From Welwitschia mirabilis (lineage: Eukaryota > Gnetophyta > Gnetopsida > Welwitschiales): a stretch of DNA of 64,000 nt. Shown piece by piece: positions 1-11,799 of this stretch. A program made the translations under genes and the position numbers. Where the stretch lies: positions 279,656,763 through 279,720,762 of the forward strand of contig JBOZIK010000001.1 of assembly GCA_051453625.1 (NCBI GenBank). The letters run 5' to 3'. Position 1 is the stretch's first letter. The number at the start of each line of letters is the position of its first letter. The notes below the pieces were generated by a model. The model made no database searches and was not told the DNA's origin. It saw only the letters and a list, made by a program, of their open reading frames with translations.

Positions 1-486
1 TACAAAATAGCTCAGAGCTCCCTATTAAATGCCCACAATTTGACAGTGCATCAATTACCAATTTGGAAAATTTGATGAAAGTGTTTTTATTAAAGTACTT
101 CTTATACCTATCTTCAACACCTTGTAATTCCTTTTGAATATTTTAAATGGTCTTATGCTTTCATTGAATTTCTTCTTGCTATTTGTTTTTTATTTTAGTG
201 GGCTCTATCTAAGTGATTAGAGTTACATAGTTTCTAGCATAGATATCTTTGAACAGAGAGTACTTAATAGAGGACTAATACCCTTGATTTTAAGCAAGCT
301 TTACCAATTAAATATAGTTTTTCCACCTAGTGGATTTTACCATGATATAATGTATTAGTATGTCTTCCAATATATAGTGTACTTGCTTAGTTTGTGATGA
401 GTTTATGGTGTAGAATTATGCTAAAGGACACTTGTATCCTTAACTTCTTAAAGAATTCTAGTAACACATTTAATCAGTCAGTGTTA
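1..486 (-). pseudogene. Integrase C-terminal half (gypsy), remnant
   Basis: The minus strand at about 470-330 reads EFFKKLRIQVSFS followed by a decayed H-P-Q-T-D-G-Q-S-E-R block, the part of the gypsy integrase core that follows the second catalytic aspartate and carries the catalytic glutamate. Around 130-10 it reads EDRYKKYFNK-like sequence, matching the basic C-terminal segment before the GPY/F module. Stops are frequent. It is separated from the first half of the same integrase (796-1230) by unrelated sequence. Family identification is firm; exact edges are not. Confidence 0.8.
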
Positions 487-795
487 GAGTAGTTAGTGTT
501 GGAGGAGGATCAATTTTCTCAATTATGATACAGAACCAATTAATAACACGCTTCATCAATAACCCAATAATGGTACATCATATAATGGTATAATAATGCG
601 GATGCACATGTAGAAGGCGAGCATAACTGTTTTCAAGTAAAAGGATCTATAGAATCGATGCAGCATAACATTAAGTTCTTATAGAAATTCTCTGTTGGGT
701 TTAGGTGACTTCGCTAGGCTAAGCCATCACTGGGTTCCTCCCACCCTCTATATTGACCCCACATCATGTTTTATGAGCTCGTAATGCTTGACTTA
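487..795. other. CpG-retaining insertion splitting the integrase relic
   Basis: Integrase homology stops just after the H-G-N-P-K block (near 795) and resumes before the EFFKKL block (near 480). The ~310 bases between match no part of integrase and differ in composition: they hold many CpG (for example in acacgc, tgcgga, ggcgag, atcgat, ttcgct, ctcgta, tacgtc), whereas the flanking relic has almost none. I infer a younger insertion. The left part begins tgttggagga, which resembles an LTR start, but no inverted termini or clear target duplication could be shown. Identity unknown. Confidence 0.55.
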
Positions 796-1230
796 CGTCT
801 TATATAGTTTGTGCTAATCTTTGGATTACCATGTAATTTAAATATCTTCCTTATGAATTATTTAGTAATATCCTCTGTTATTGCTATCATTTTAGTTGGG
901 ATGAAGTTATCCATATTTTCTAATATCTTAACACATACAAATATGATATCATATTGTTTAACTATTTTAGATAGTCCTATAATGAATTCCATTATAACCT
1001 CCTCCCATTTCCATGATGATACTTCTAGAGATTTAGAGATCTTATTGGTTTTTATTGTTCCACTTTGATTTCCTTACAAATTAGATACCCTTTAATGAAT
1101 TATGTTTTTAATCTTTCATTCTTAAACAATAATATCATATTGTAATGTGGTATAAGTTTTTACAAAGCTAGGATGTCCTGCGTATAAAGCTTCATGAGCC
1201 TCTTACAAGAGTTATCAATGTCATGATTCT
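796..1230 (-). pseudogene. Integrase zinc finger and N-terminal core (gypsy), remnant
   Basis: On the minus strand 1200-1100 reads EAHEALYAGHP, the second half of the HHCC zinc-binding module of retroviral-type integrases. The core follows at about 1010-800: WKWEEVIMEFIIGLSK, then a Y-D-I-I-F-V block, N-F-I-P-T-K and L-H-G-N-P-K. These match the plant gypsy order W-x-W-E-D-I-x-M-D-F-I-x-G-L-P through L-H-G-x-P. The first catalytic Asp of the motif M-D-F reads as M-E-F here. A plus-strand open frame over 811-1068 is merely the antisense of this domain. Inactive. Confidence 0.87.
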
Positions 1231-1419
1231 TGTGGAATGCATGATCATCTATTTCTCATTAATGTCATCTAATATTAAGTAATAGGATGAACTTCTTCTT
1301 ACTTTAATACATTTTCTTGAATTTCTCTGAAAAATTGACCTTAGGGTAGTTTTTGCTTAATCTCCTTATTCATTTATGAGTTAACTATTCAAAACATCAT
1401 ATATCCCATTTGAACACAT

Positions 1420-1800
1420 TAATTACTTTATTTTATTTTCTTGGTATGTATCTAAGATTAAAATCATTTTCTTATAAGAGTTCCATTTTTTATTGTTGTC
1501 TCATGTTTAGGAGGGTCTATTTCTATAGAAATTCTAAGCTTTTGTGGTCCTCTAAAACTTATCTCTCATGAGATAGTATCCCATGTTTTTAATTCATGGA
1601 CAATGGCTAATAGCTCTAGGACACTTTGTAATTTCATTCATGTTTATTTATTTTCCATTATTGACATGCAAGTATGCATTGTTCTTACATGAATACTCCC
1701 CTAATACCCTATTAACATGCATACATTACCACTAAAAACTATTTATTCATCTTTGGAATATTTAATATGGATGCTAAAGTTAAGAAAAGTTTGATGCAAA
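1420..1800 (-). pseudogene. RNase H domain (gypsy), remnant
   Basis: The minus strand from 1800 to 1420 reads a P-x-L-x-I-P-like start, then F-L-V-V-M-Y-A (the position of F-x-V-Y-T-D-A-S), G-V-F-M, N-K-H-E-x-N-Y, and finally LEDHKSLEFL and LNMRQQ. These correspond to the plant gypsy RNase H blocks ending T-D-H-K-S-L-K-Y-L and L-N-M-R-Q-R-R-W-x-E. The catalytic aspartate near the start reads as Y-A, so it is lost, and several stops interrupt the frame. It sits exactly between RT and integrase as expected. Confidence 0.88.
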
Positions 1801-2079
1801 GGAAATTCTCTCTACATCTTTCATTAAAATAAAATGGTACTTTATTCTTGATTAGATCTATCATTAGACTTGTAATTTTGCAAAACTTTAGAATGAATTG
1901 CATATCCTATAATATGTAAGAAGATCTTTACATTAGTGGGATTCTTTGGTTCTAGCCATTCTCTTGCTACCTACAATTTACTAGACTTTATTTGAAAACC
2001 ATCTGATATAATATAATCCAAATAATTAAGGAAATCTTTAAATAATTCATATTTCTTAATTTTGTAGTTAATACATGAT

Positions 2080-2480
2080 CTTTGAGAAATTGTAAAAGTA
2101 TCTTAAAGTATTGGATATATTACTCCTTACTCATAGAGTATACTAGAATAATCTAAACAAAAAAATACAAACTACTCTAAGTAAGCATGAAAAATGTGGT
2201 TCATTAATGTCATAAATGTGGTTAAGGCATTTATAAGACCAAATAGCACTACAATGAATTCAAAGTAGTCATATCTTATTTTGAACATTATATTTGGGAT
2301 ATTTTTTTTCTTGATGTGTATTTGATGGTACCTTGTTCATTGTAACTAATTAAACAAATCATTAATTTTAGGTTATAAATATTTATTCTTAATGATTACC
2401 TTATTTAATTAACAATAGTCAATGCATAGGCGAAAAGATGCATGCTTCATCTTAACAAATAGTACTGGGAATTTTTATGG
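2080..2480 (-). pseudogene. Reverse transcriptase domain (gypsy), remnant
   Basis: Minus-strand reading from about 2460 gives ASFRLCIDYC-LNKVIIKNKY, then YHQIHIKKKNIP, then IRYDYFEFIVVLFGLINA with T-F-M-x-L-M-N following, and F-V-F-F-C-L-D-Y-S where the Y/F-x-D-D-I-L catalytic box should be. Around 1980-1860 the connection segment reads REWLEPKNPTNVKIFLHIIGY, as in gypsy elements. The box has lost one aspartate. This is the best preserved part of the element and fixes its strand and family. Confidence 0.9.
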
Positions 2481-2879
2481 TAGTACACTTGTCTTAGTTT
2501 TTCCTTTATTTACTATTTTTTTAATTTATAATAGGAGTTCCTTAATTTAATAACTAAAAATTAATACAGCGCTTTAGAAATATGTTATGCACTAGGTATA
2601 ATATCTATAGAATATTGGACCTTTCATTTTGGTGGTAAGTACGTTTTTACTTGAAATACTTCATGGAATTCATTCAACTCTTTTAGAAATTTAACTTAAT
2701 GATTCTTTATCACCATGACATAAGAAAATTGTGTCATTATGATAGTTTTAGAAATCCCTCCTATTGTCATAAATAAAATTTATTTCTTCCTATCTTTTGC
2801 TTTGAGGATCTGACTTTTAGAAAGGGTGGAAATGAAAAGGGTTAATTTCCAAAATCATGCTGCTATAATATATTTACTT

Positions 2880-3110
2880 AAAAAGGACATTCTAATATTG
2901 CATCATATTTTTTTAATATAAAAAATCAAACTTTTCTATGAAATTTGTGTCATTTATGTGAATACTAAGTTTGTAGAAAGACCTAATTATGTTATTACCT
3001 TACTTCTTGTAACTTTAAATTTAGAACTAGACTTTCTACTAATCTCATTTTGAAAATAATTAATAACTTTTGGTGAAGTTATTACTAGAACCAATGTTGA
3101 TAAGAAATAA
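2880..3110 (-). pseudogene. Aspartic protease region (gypsy), remnant
   Basis: The minus strand at 3104-3072 reads LINIGSSNNFT, which fits the plant gypsy protease active-site block L-(I/L/V)-D-(S/T)-G-(S/A)-(S/T)-x-N/H-F with the catalytic Asp changed to Asn (a G-to-A change). It lies between the zinc knuckle and RT, which supports the call. The rest of the domain is too decayed to follow with confidence. Confidence 0.65.
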
Positions 3111-3239
3111 GAAATATCTATTTTATTAAACATGCTTTAAGCTTAATTACTAAAAATTAGTTTCATATAAAACTTGTTTAGACAGTATCAAAGAGTCCTT
3201 TTTTAACTTGTATTCATTTTTGTATGATTGAAAGTGAGG

Positions 3240-3900
3240 TTTTTTAATTGTTTTATTATTATTTGTATAGTTCCTCATGATGTGTCTTTCTTCTTATAGT
3301 GGTAGCATGTTGGAATTGTATGGTTTGTCATTGTTATTAATGCTTAATTCTAACATTATAGTAGCATAGTCTCTAGTCTATAGAACAATGTCAACATTGT
3401 ATGATTTTAGCATTCTAGTTGCCATAGAAATATATTATTCTACCTTGATATAATAATTTATCTTTTAATATGATTTTTATAATGGATAAAGGATATTCCA
3501 TAGCCTTAGTGGAAGGGTTCCTAAAAAAATCATTTGCACATTCTTCTCAGTTGTAATGTATCTGGTATCTTGCTAATCTTTGAAATTCATCCCAATTTTC
3601 ATTAAAATTTCCTCTGCCTAATTGTAAACATCATATAGCATTTTCTTATCTTTGGTGAAATAGTCTAAGACAAATACTTTATTAGCCTCTTTTATAAAAT
3701 CTAGCTAGTGGATCTAGCTATTCTTGAATGCACTAAGATGGCTTCATCATGTTGTTGCATCTCCAATTAAGAACATTATTGCATAACAACTTCATAAATT
3801 ACTTTATACATTCTTAAGTTTGAAATAGTTTTTAATGTACTATAGTCACTCAAAAATCTTCTTCAAAAGATATAGGAGCACTAGCATACATTCTAATTTA
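3240..3900 (-). pseudogene. Gag with zinc knuckle (gypsy), remnant
   Basis: Minus-strand 3307-3267 reads CYHYKK then RHIMRNY, a CCHC zinc knuckle whose second and last Cys are now Tyr (TGT to TAT) and with a one-base shift in the middle. Upstream, 3850-3500 contains pieces like the gypsy gag core: a stretch resembling F-x-K-E-x-x-K-x-F with D-Y-F-T-K-D-K-K, then RLARYQIHYN and N-D-F-F-R-N. The knuckle is secure as a motif in context; the gag core is weaker. Confidence 0.65.
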
Positions 3901-4549
3901 TACCTTTTTAATATACTCTAGTAGGTCTTGAACTTTTATTTTGTGGGAGGTAATTGCCTATAGCAAGTATGGATTTGATCTTCACATTAACTCACTCTTT
4001 TCACATCTCCTAATGTTGGTGGTCGTAGGGACTATAAGGACTACCTACCTAGATGAAGAGTTTAACCTAAGATTGTAATTCTTGAATCATTTGTTATCAT
4101 GATCACCTTTCTAATTACTATAGAATAGAATGGAGTCTAATTTATCATTTACTACTTTATATGAGGCTTTTACATTGGCATAGTTAGTTTTAAATTAGAG
4201 GCGAACCTTTTAATTCATTGCTTTAAATGAAAGTATTTACACTATCCTCCATAATCCACCATTGTATGTATTACCTAATAGTCATCCCCCTTCCCCTTCT
4301 TTACCTATTACTTGGCTTTTTAATAACTTGAATTTCTATTGATCTTGTCAATTTTGAAAGATATACCTAGTTATAATTATTATTATTTTAATTATTAACT
4401 AATGAGAATTATTAAATTATTTATGTACCCAACTAGTAAACTAAGATAGAAATTCAATTTTATAATTTAAAAATATTTATCCTTTTGGTTATGATTTTCT
4501 TCTATGGGTTCTACTATCATTGATATAGTCTATCTAGCTTAAATATTGG

Positions 4550-5995
4550 AAATGCTTTATGTTGGAAGCTACTTCATTTCATCTTTAGAACACTAGCATC
4601 ACCTTATGTTGGAAACTACCTTATTTCATCTCTAAAGTAATGATGTGGACTATGTGAGTTTTTGTGAATTATATGGACTATATAGTAAGAATATTGATGC
4701 TTGTGTACATTGGAAACTACCTCATTTCATTTGTAAAGTAATGATATGGACTTTATGAGTCTTCGTGGATATATTAGCTACCTAGTCAAAATCTTAATGC
4801 CTCCTTATGTTGGAAACTATTTCAGTTTATTCCTAGGGTAATGATGTATACTTTATGAATTTATATGATATATATGAATGGCCCAGTCACATTCTTGATG
4901 CCCTCTTATGTTGGAACTAACTCATTTCATCCATAGAGTAAGGATTTATACTCAATGGACTTCTATGGGCCATATGAGCTACCTAGTTAGAAACCTAAAG
5001 CCTTCTTATATTGCAAACTACCTCATTTCATTTGTGGAGTGATGATCTACAGTCTATGAGTATCTATGGGCCATATCGATTGCCTAGTTAGAATACTAAT
5101 ACCTCCTTATGTTGCAAACTACCTTATTTCATTTGTCAAGTGATGACATGTACTCTATGAGTTATATGGGCTTTCTAGAGAAAACCCTAACATTATTTTA
5201 TTCTTGGAAACTTCCTCATTTTATTTGTAAAGTGATGATGTATACTCTGTGGATTTTTGTAGGCCATATGGACTACTTAGTTAGAACCCTGATGCCTCCA
5301 TATGGGTCATATGAACTAATTAGTAAAATTCCTCATGCTCGTTTATGTTGAAAACTACCTCATTTCATCCATAAAGTATATGTACTCTATGAATTACTAT
5401 GGGTCATATGAAATACCTAGTCAGAATATTAGTACCTCCTTATGTTGAAAACTATTTCATTTCATTCATAGAGTGATGATGCATACTCTATGGGCTTCTG
5501 TGGCTTATATGAATTTCCTAGTTAGAATCCTAAGACTTCCTTATGTTGCAAACTATCTCATTTCATCTGTAGAGTAATGATTTATACTCTATGGACATTT
5601 GTGGATCATATGAACTATCTAGTAAGAGCCCTGGTGATTCTTATTTTGAAAACTATCTTATTTAATTTATATAATTATAATGTCTACTCTGTGATTCTCG
5701 ATGAATTATCTAGATTGCATAGTAAGAACTCTAGTGCTTCTTAATTTGGAAACTGTCTCATTTCATCTGTAAAGTAATGATCTATACTCTCTAGATCTCT
5801 ATGAGATGTATGAGCTACCTAATTAAAGCTTTAGTACCTCCTTATATTTGAAACTTCCTCATTTCATTCATGAACTGATAATGTGTATTTTATGGATCTC
5901 TATGAATCATATGATCTACCTAGTCAGAAGCTTTTCACCCTCTTATGTTGTGAACTACCTCATTTCATCTAAAAAGAAATGATGTCATCTTATGT
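4550..5995. repeat. Tandem array, ~100-bp unit, about 14 copies
   Basis: The anchor ttatgttggaaactacctca recurs at 4557, 4604, 4704, 4805, 4905, 5006, 5107, 5198, 5342, 5440, 5541, 5641, 5741, 5842 and 5943. Spacing is 100-102 bases for most units; one short partial stands at the left end, one unit is ~92 and one ~144 with an extra ~43 bases repeating its own tail. Each unit also carries tttcat, a tactctatg block, a gggccatatga block and acctagttagaa. The period is not a multiple of three, so open frames crossing it are accidental. It lies just upstream (in element sense) of the gag relic at 3240-3900, where a leader would be. A simple satellite is the alternative. Confidence 0.93.
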
Positions 5996-8900
5996 ATTTA
6001 GTTACATCATAACTAATCAAAATCATATCAAGATCATTTTCACATTAATTTATCATTATATCACTAGTGTTTTAATGTCTCATCAATTATTACTCTTAAG
6101 AATCCTTACTTTCCTTATAAATAGGGGTAGAGGAATCCATTTTTTCTTTATTCATCATAACAAGGCTCATTCTTTTTTTTTTTAAATCTTCTTCTTTTCT
6201 TTATCAATTTTGTTTTTATTATTTACCTTTTTTTTGTTTCAATAAGCTTTATCAATTTTTCTTTAGATATTTTATTATAAATTATACTCTCCAAAGCCTT
6301 TCTCAATATTCATTGATTGAGTTACAACATTAGTTTTGAAAATGTTAAAGCTTATGATTTATTAAACTACTCTAAATTGGATTGAGTTTTGATTTCTAAT
6401 ATCTTTAAACTTCTCTTCTTTTCTCTTTCTCACTTTTTAACACCCAAAAATTATTTAATTCTAGATTTGATTTATGCCTTTTATGATATTAAAGCTCATA
6501 CTTTCCATCATCTCCATCTTGATTTAGTTCATATAACTTCTTAAATTACCAGACATACCTTTGTTTATTTAAGGGAACCCTCAAGCCTATGAATTTTTCC
6601 ACTTATAAGTTGAAATCCTTAGATTTTTTTCAAGACTACATTCTTTTATTTCATGGATAAAAAACTTCATTACAATAATTATCATGATATGTCCATAAAA
6701 ATCATTTTAGTTTTGCATTATGAAACTTTAGAACTTTTGATTATTTATTGAAGATTTTTGCATTCTTAGTCTTCTGAGGTTCTAAAATATGCAATTTACA
6801 TGCTATTCATTACTCAAGATAGGAAGTTCTCATTTGATTTGAGTTATATTATTTACTTGAAAGTAATTCCACAAAAGTAATTCCAACACTTAATAGAGAT
6901 AGAAAAACATTGGATCTTAGAATCTTAAGTTGTGGAGGTGTTTTTTTTTTGAATTGTATTTTCCTTTTTATGGAAGAAAGACCTTTATGAATATTAGACA
7001 AATTAATCTTCCATCAAGTATAATAATGATGTCATCCTCTCTTCCTCATATTGATTCTTACAGAACCACCCCTTCTTTTAATGAGTAAGAAGACCTCTCT
7101 TACTCCCTTATGAGTGAAGTTTTTTTCTAATAAGGTATATATTTCCTATAATTTGAGATTCCATTTTTGAAGTTTGACCATACTTGATTATCTATTTATT
7201 CTTATAGGTAAATACAAAAGAGGATTTTTCATCTAAAAATTCATGGTCATAAAGGAGGAGAAAAGCCCTTTCTTTATACACATTCTTCCATTTTTATATT
7301 CCATTAGAAAATTAAGAAAAGGAGTAAAGCTCTTCTTTGATTAATTACAAACATAAGCATTGAGTTATAGTATGTTAACATTTATATTTCTTTCTCATTT
7401 CATGATTGTATGATTTCTTGACAGATTAGTTAACATTTTTTTAATTTTTAAGGGATTATTTAAGCTTCCTTCACTGACTTCAACTCGAAAAAAGAGGAAG
7501 CTTAGTAAGTATAAGTATAAATATATTAGTTCAAGGGATAAAGTAAGTGATATCACTATATTTCCCTCATTATCTAGGTTAGAACTTCTAAGACACTCTA
7601 AATTCAAGGAAGATTATCCTAATGAGGTATTTGATGTTAACTAATTATGTAGGTTATCAACTTTTCTACATATCCTTCTTTTGATTTTAGATATTTTGTC
7701 CCACTTGCTAGAGTTTAACCCTTTATTTTGTTTGTTACTTCTCATTCTCCTACCACTCTAATGGCATTATATTCATCTTTGAGATCTAGTGTTTATAGAA
7801 CTTTATTGCTATGGTTTCAGGTTTAATGCTAAAGATGTAAGTCCTACTTATGAGGATTGATCAAGTTAAATAAATAAAAGGCTTGATCATAAAGTAGGAT
7901 GTTGACTGCTCATGATAGAAAAATATTTTTATTTTCTAAGATCAACAAGGCTACAACTTTAAAAAATATTTTTAATAAAATAGACAAAGGATTTTCTTTT
8001 TTGATTATCCCATAAATGTTTAGAATCTAATTCATAAGAGTTTTGAGCTCATACTCAATGAACTTAAGGTAGATCATTAAACAACCCACCATAAAATGCA
8101 CTAGCTAGAGACTTTGGATGTTTTTTTTTAAATGTTGAAAGTAATTCATTACTGTTTTTTAATAGGATCTCAACTATTTTCTTGATATTTTGAGCCTAAG
8201 CTAGATTTAATTCATTTTAAAAATCAAATCCTCAAAATAAACAAGTGCAAATTAAAACTGCACATGCAATTATTATGCAAAAGGGTGTTCAATTATCTCA
8301 ATTAAAATAAGTAATGAATTGTTTATTAGATAGGACAAGAGTGGCTAAGAAATATTTATGCATCTTCTATCATCAGTATAGGGTTTTAAAAGAGCATGTA
8401 ATAAATTATTTAAACTACGTTATCAATTTTCGTAATCAGTACTATAATATATTGACTACTCTTAGCTATCTTCTTTCTAGTAATAGTGAAGCAAAAGTAT
8501 TTCTGAATCCTTTTGATCTTTTATTTAGGGTTTCTTACTTCCATGAAACTCTAGATAGACATAAGTCTTGATTTTAGGTAAACCTCCATTTCTATGTTTT
8601 TGGTCTTTTTAGTATGTAGACTATTCCCTTTTTTTTTTAAATTTTCTTGTACTACTTTTCTTTTTATTCCAGTACTATCTTTTTATAGTTTAGTTAAAGA
8701 AATTATGTTCTAGTTTAAAAAAAAATTACTTATTATTTTATGGATCTTTTACTATGATGCAAATTATGATGATTCAAATTCATTTAATATATTTTCATTT
8801 ACAATAATAAAATCTTTATTATAAAAACTTTTAACAATGAAGTGAGCATATAAAAATAATTAAAAATATTTAGTAATTTGATTAAGAATAAATCCATGCT

Positions 8901-11212
8901 TTATTCATCATTACTACAATAGTACCTTCCCTTGTTAAACACAAGGCCATAGAAAGTGGACCATTCAAGTCATACTTTCTTAAAGGTCTAGTTTGTGGAG
9001 TAGCTAAAGGGTCAAGCTCACTTGTCAAGGACTTAATATACCTTTACAAATCACATGTATACCATTTACTCTTCCCTTGCCCTTATTTTAATGATGATGA
9101 AAGGCTATTATAATGTTTCATAAGATTTATGACTCTTCACTATGAGGTACAAAAGCTTTACAAAGGTCATAACCCTTAAACAATTATTTACATTCTTTTG
9201 ATAAGCATAAAAACTATAATTAATAATATAAAACTAGATATTACTTTTCCATGTAAAAGGAATGATGAAAATAGTGGTATGCACATTGTTTAGAATGCAT
9301 AAGTCTAATCATAAATATTAATTATTTTCTAAGATAATGCTCCATACCACTTCTTTAAGTTTATTAGTAAGAGATTTCATTATAATCTTATAAGAACTAA
9401 GTAGTAACATAATTTTCAATTACTCAAGAACTTTAAATTTTAATAGGACATTAACGGTTTTTTTATTGAATAATTTTTCCATAGATAGATTTAAATATCT
9501 TATTTACAAAAATTTTAGAAATTATTTTTAATTCATTTCCAAAATATCCTATATAATTCCATTTAAAAACTATTAACTTTAGATCCTTTATTATCTATTA
9601 TTTAAAATACAAAATTTAGTAGTCCTTGAAGGATTCATAATTCTTCATTATTCCTAGGTGAACAATGACGAGGTTGAAATAAATAAATGATTAATTAAAA
9701 AATAGATGAATTAATCTTATTGAATGAAAATATGTTGTTATGATGTTAATTTTTCATTCTAAACCAACTTAGTTTTTCTTTCACTCATTGATTTAGAGTT
9801 GATAGACTTCTAGATATTTGATCCAACAGAATTACACCTTTATAATAGATTATCCAATAAAAATTATAGTTAAATTTCTATAACATAGAAAGGACAAAAT
9901 TCTCTAAAATAGTATTTCCTATTTAAAATGGATGCAAAGTTCTCTTTCATTCTTATACATCTTATAAATTTAGTATGATATGCTATTTTGTTTTAGTTTA
10001 AATTTTTAATATTACAAAGCAAATGCAATTAAATTAAGAATTCATATTAATTGAAAAGATAATATACTATAATTTCATTGTATGCATATAATGTTTTTTA
10101 AACAAAAACAATGGAGTTAGAATATTAGTTAAACTAAGAAATATTAAAAATTAATGCTTTCATTAAGAGATGAATTTATAAAAATAATTATTAATGTATT
10201 AGCATGACTAATTTTTGTATTATATGGATTTAATGAACTAAAAATTACTTTTTTAAAATTAAGTCAATACTTTTATTTAGACATGAAATTATAAAAAGAC
10301 TTATTAATGTATTAGAATTATTAATTTTTAAATCATATGGATTTAATGAACTAGAAAATTACTTATTTTAAGACTAAATCATTATTAAGTAGTTGAAAAT
10401 CAATATTTATTATGATAAATATTTATACAATTATTTTTTTATAATAATAATGTAATAATACCAACTCATTACTTCAACTCCCAACCAATCCTAGGCTTAA
10501 ATCATGGGGCCTTAGATAACTACCCTTTCTTGTTATTACTTGTTTTGAAATACTATGTAGTGTTACATGGCCTTATATCACATAGGTCGGTTTACCTTAC
10601 ATGATTACAAGATTAGCTCTAAGAGTAATAAGAGAAATAGTTGTTAGAAAGAGGAAGCATTAATTTTATTACTACATTATTAAGAATAATTATTATATCA
10701 GTAATATAAATTCTTAATATTGATAATTGATAAAATTTTTTTTATAGTTTATGAGAGTTTGAATAGGATATTAGTTTTCTACAAGATGTCTAACATGCAC
10801 CCTAGTTCTCCTTATATATCACTAGATAGTGTGTCATCTACTAGTCCTCATAAGTATCTCTTGCATTATTAAGACTTGGATGCCTCATCATGTCAATGCT
10901 TTCTTATGAGAATAAAACATACATCTATGCCTAAACTAGGTTAATGAGATGCATATAACATAGTAGACTTATGGATTTACTATTAATTTTTAGTAATAAG
11001 ATGATGTTTCTTACTCTTAGTATTCTAAGGCTCAACAAACTAGAGTGTCATCAATATTCATAATGTAGAAATGAGTAATGATGTATCCTTTTATGAGAAT
11101 TAGAGAAGAAGATAAAATAGCCTATGTGAATGGCCTTTATAGTGGTTTTCAAAAAAGGATGTCTAACCCTAAAAATTTCATTATTAAGTAAAAGTAAAGT
11201 TTATAATACATC
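5996..11212. other. AT-rich DNA with no recognisable gene
   Basis: I followed both strands and found poly-T/poly-A runs (for example 6171-6183 and 6942-6950), short open frames with no family motif (7395-7607 minus, 8314-8571 plus), and no LTR pair or primer site. The right-hand LTR of the minus-strand gypsy relic should lie here but could not be recognised. The only internal structure noted is a local duplication at 10157-10383. Confidence 0.5.
10157..10383. repeat. Tandem duplication, ~113-bp unit, two diverged copies
   Basis: Two adjacent segments (10157-10269 and 10270-10383) share the order gaattataaaaa-like, attaatgtattag, taattttt, atatggatttaatgaacta and aattactt. Divergence is high, so the event is old. 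No coding content. Confidence 0.75.
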
Positions 11213-11217
11213 ATTAT

Positions 11218-11632
11218 TGTAATGTTCCAAATTCACTATTTTGTGTAATAAGTGTGTTAAGCACTAAATGAGCATAATTAATAGAGATATAAATGGATGT
11301 GACCTAAGTATGAAAAGATGTATCCCTTCATTATGTAATATAAGCCTATGACGTTAGATGGAAGTGGATAGACTAGGTGGATGTAATCAATAACAATATT
11401 AGTTGATCCTCAAGGGTCTTAAATGGGGGATTTAGGTCATAGTCCTCATCTTTACCTACAACCACTAGTCTAAGGCTATTGGCTAATGATGAGAAATATA
11501 ATCTACTATTTATAATAATAAATTCCACCTTTTACCAATTTATTCCTTGTTATTATTATTGATTTTGGCATAATATTTATATGTTCTTGATTATAATGAA
11601 ATGACCTTGTAATGGTAAAAAATAACATTACA
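11218..11632 (+). repeat. 5' LTR of the pol-less element
   Basis: Begins TGTAATGTTCC and ends AACATTACA, matching 14082-14491 along its whole length with mostly transition differences. The central part holds gaaaagatgtatcccttcat and a cctcaaggg block shared by both copies. The inverted ends TGTAATGTT and AACATTACA are longer than the usual TG..CA. Confidence 0.92.
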
Positions 11633-11633
11633 T

Positions 11634-11649
11634 TTGGTATTAGAACCAT
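11634..11649 (+). other. Primer binding site, tRNA-iMet
   Basis: The sequence tggtattagaaccatg begins one base after the LTR end. It matches the plant initiator-Met primer site TGGTATCAGAGCCATG with two transitions (C to T, G to A). Position and match together make this secure and set the element on the plus strand. Confidence 0.92.
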
Positions 11650-11799
11650 GAATATGGTAAATTGTCCTCTTTAAAATCCAAGTAGAAAAAAATATAAAGA
11701 TAAAATATTTCATATTATCATACTCCATCAAAATCAAGGGAACTACAAAAATGGATGCCATCTTCCATCAGTGGATCCATGATGATGTTATAGTTCATG

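Larger units (their letters stand above)
1..4250 (-). mobile_element. Decayed Ty3/gypsy retrotransposon, Tekay-like, truncated by the window edge
   Basis: Reading the minus strand from about 4250 down to 1 gives the normal gypsy order gag, protease, reverse transcriptase, RNase H, integrase, each recognisable by several short motifs but full of stops and shifts. The integrase core reads as the type seen in Tekay/Del elements (W-K-W-E, then F-I-x-G-L, then N-F-I-P), hence the lineage call, which is an inference. The 3' LTR would lie beyond base 1. I found no convincing 5' LTR or primer site to the right; the 100-bp tandem array starts where the leader would be. The element is dead and old. Confidence 0.85.

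Noticed and set aside
811-1068. 85-codon plus-strand open frame
   Set aside because: Antisense of the integrase core remnant on the minus strand; no independent motif.
5109-5351. 80-codon open frame in the tandem array
   Set aside because: The array period (100-101) is not a multiple of three, so any frame through it is accidental.
8314-8571. 85-codon plus-strand open frame
   Set aside because: No family motif, codon content typical of AT-rich chance frames, no conserved context.
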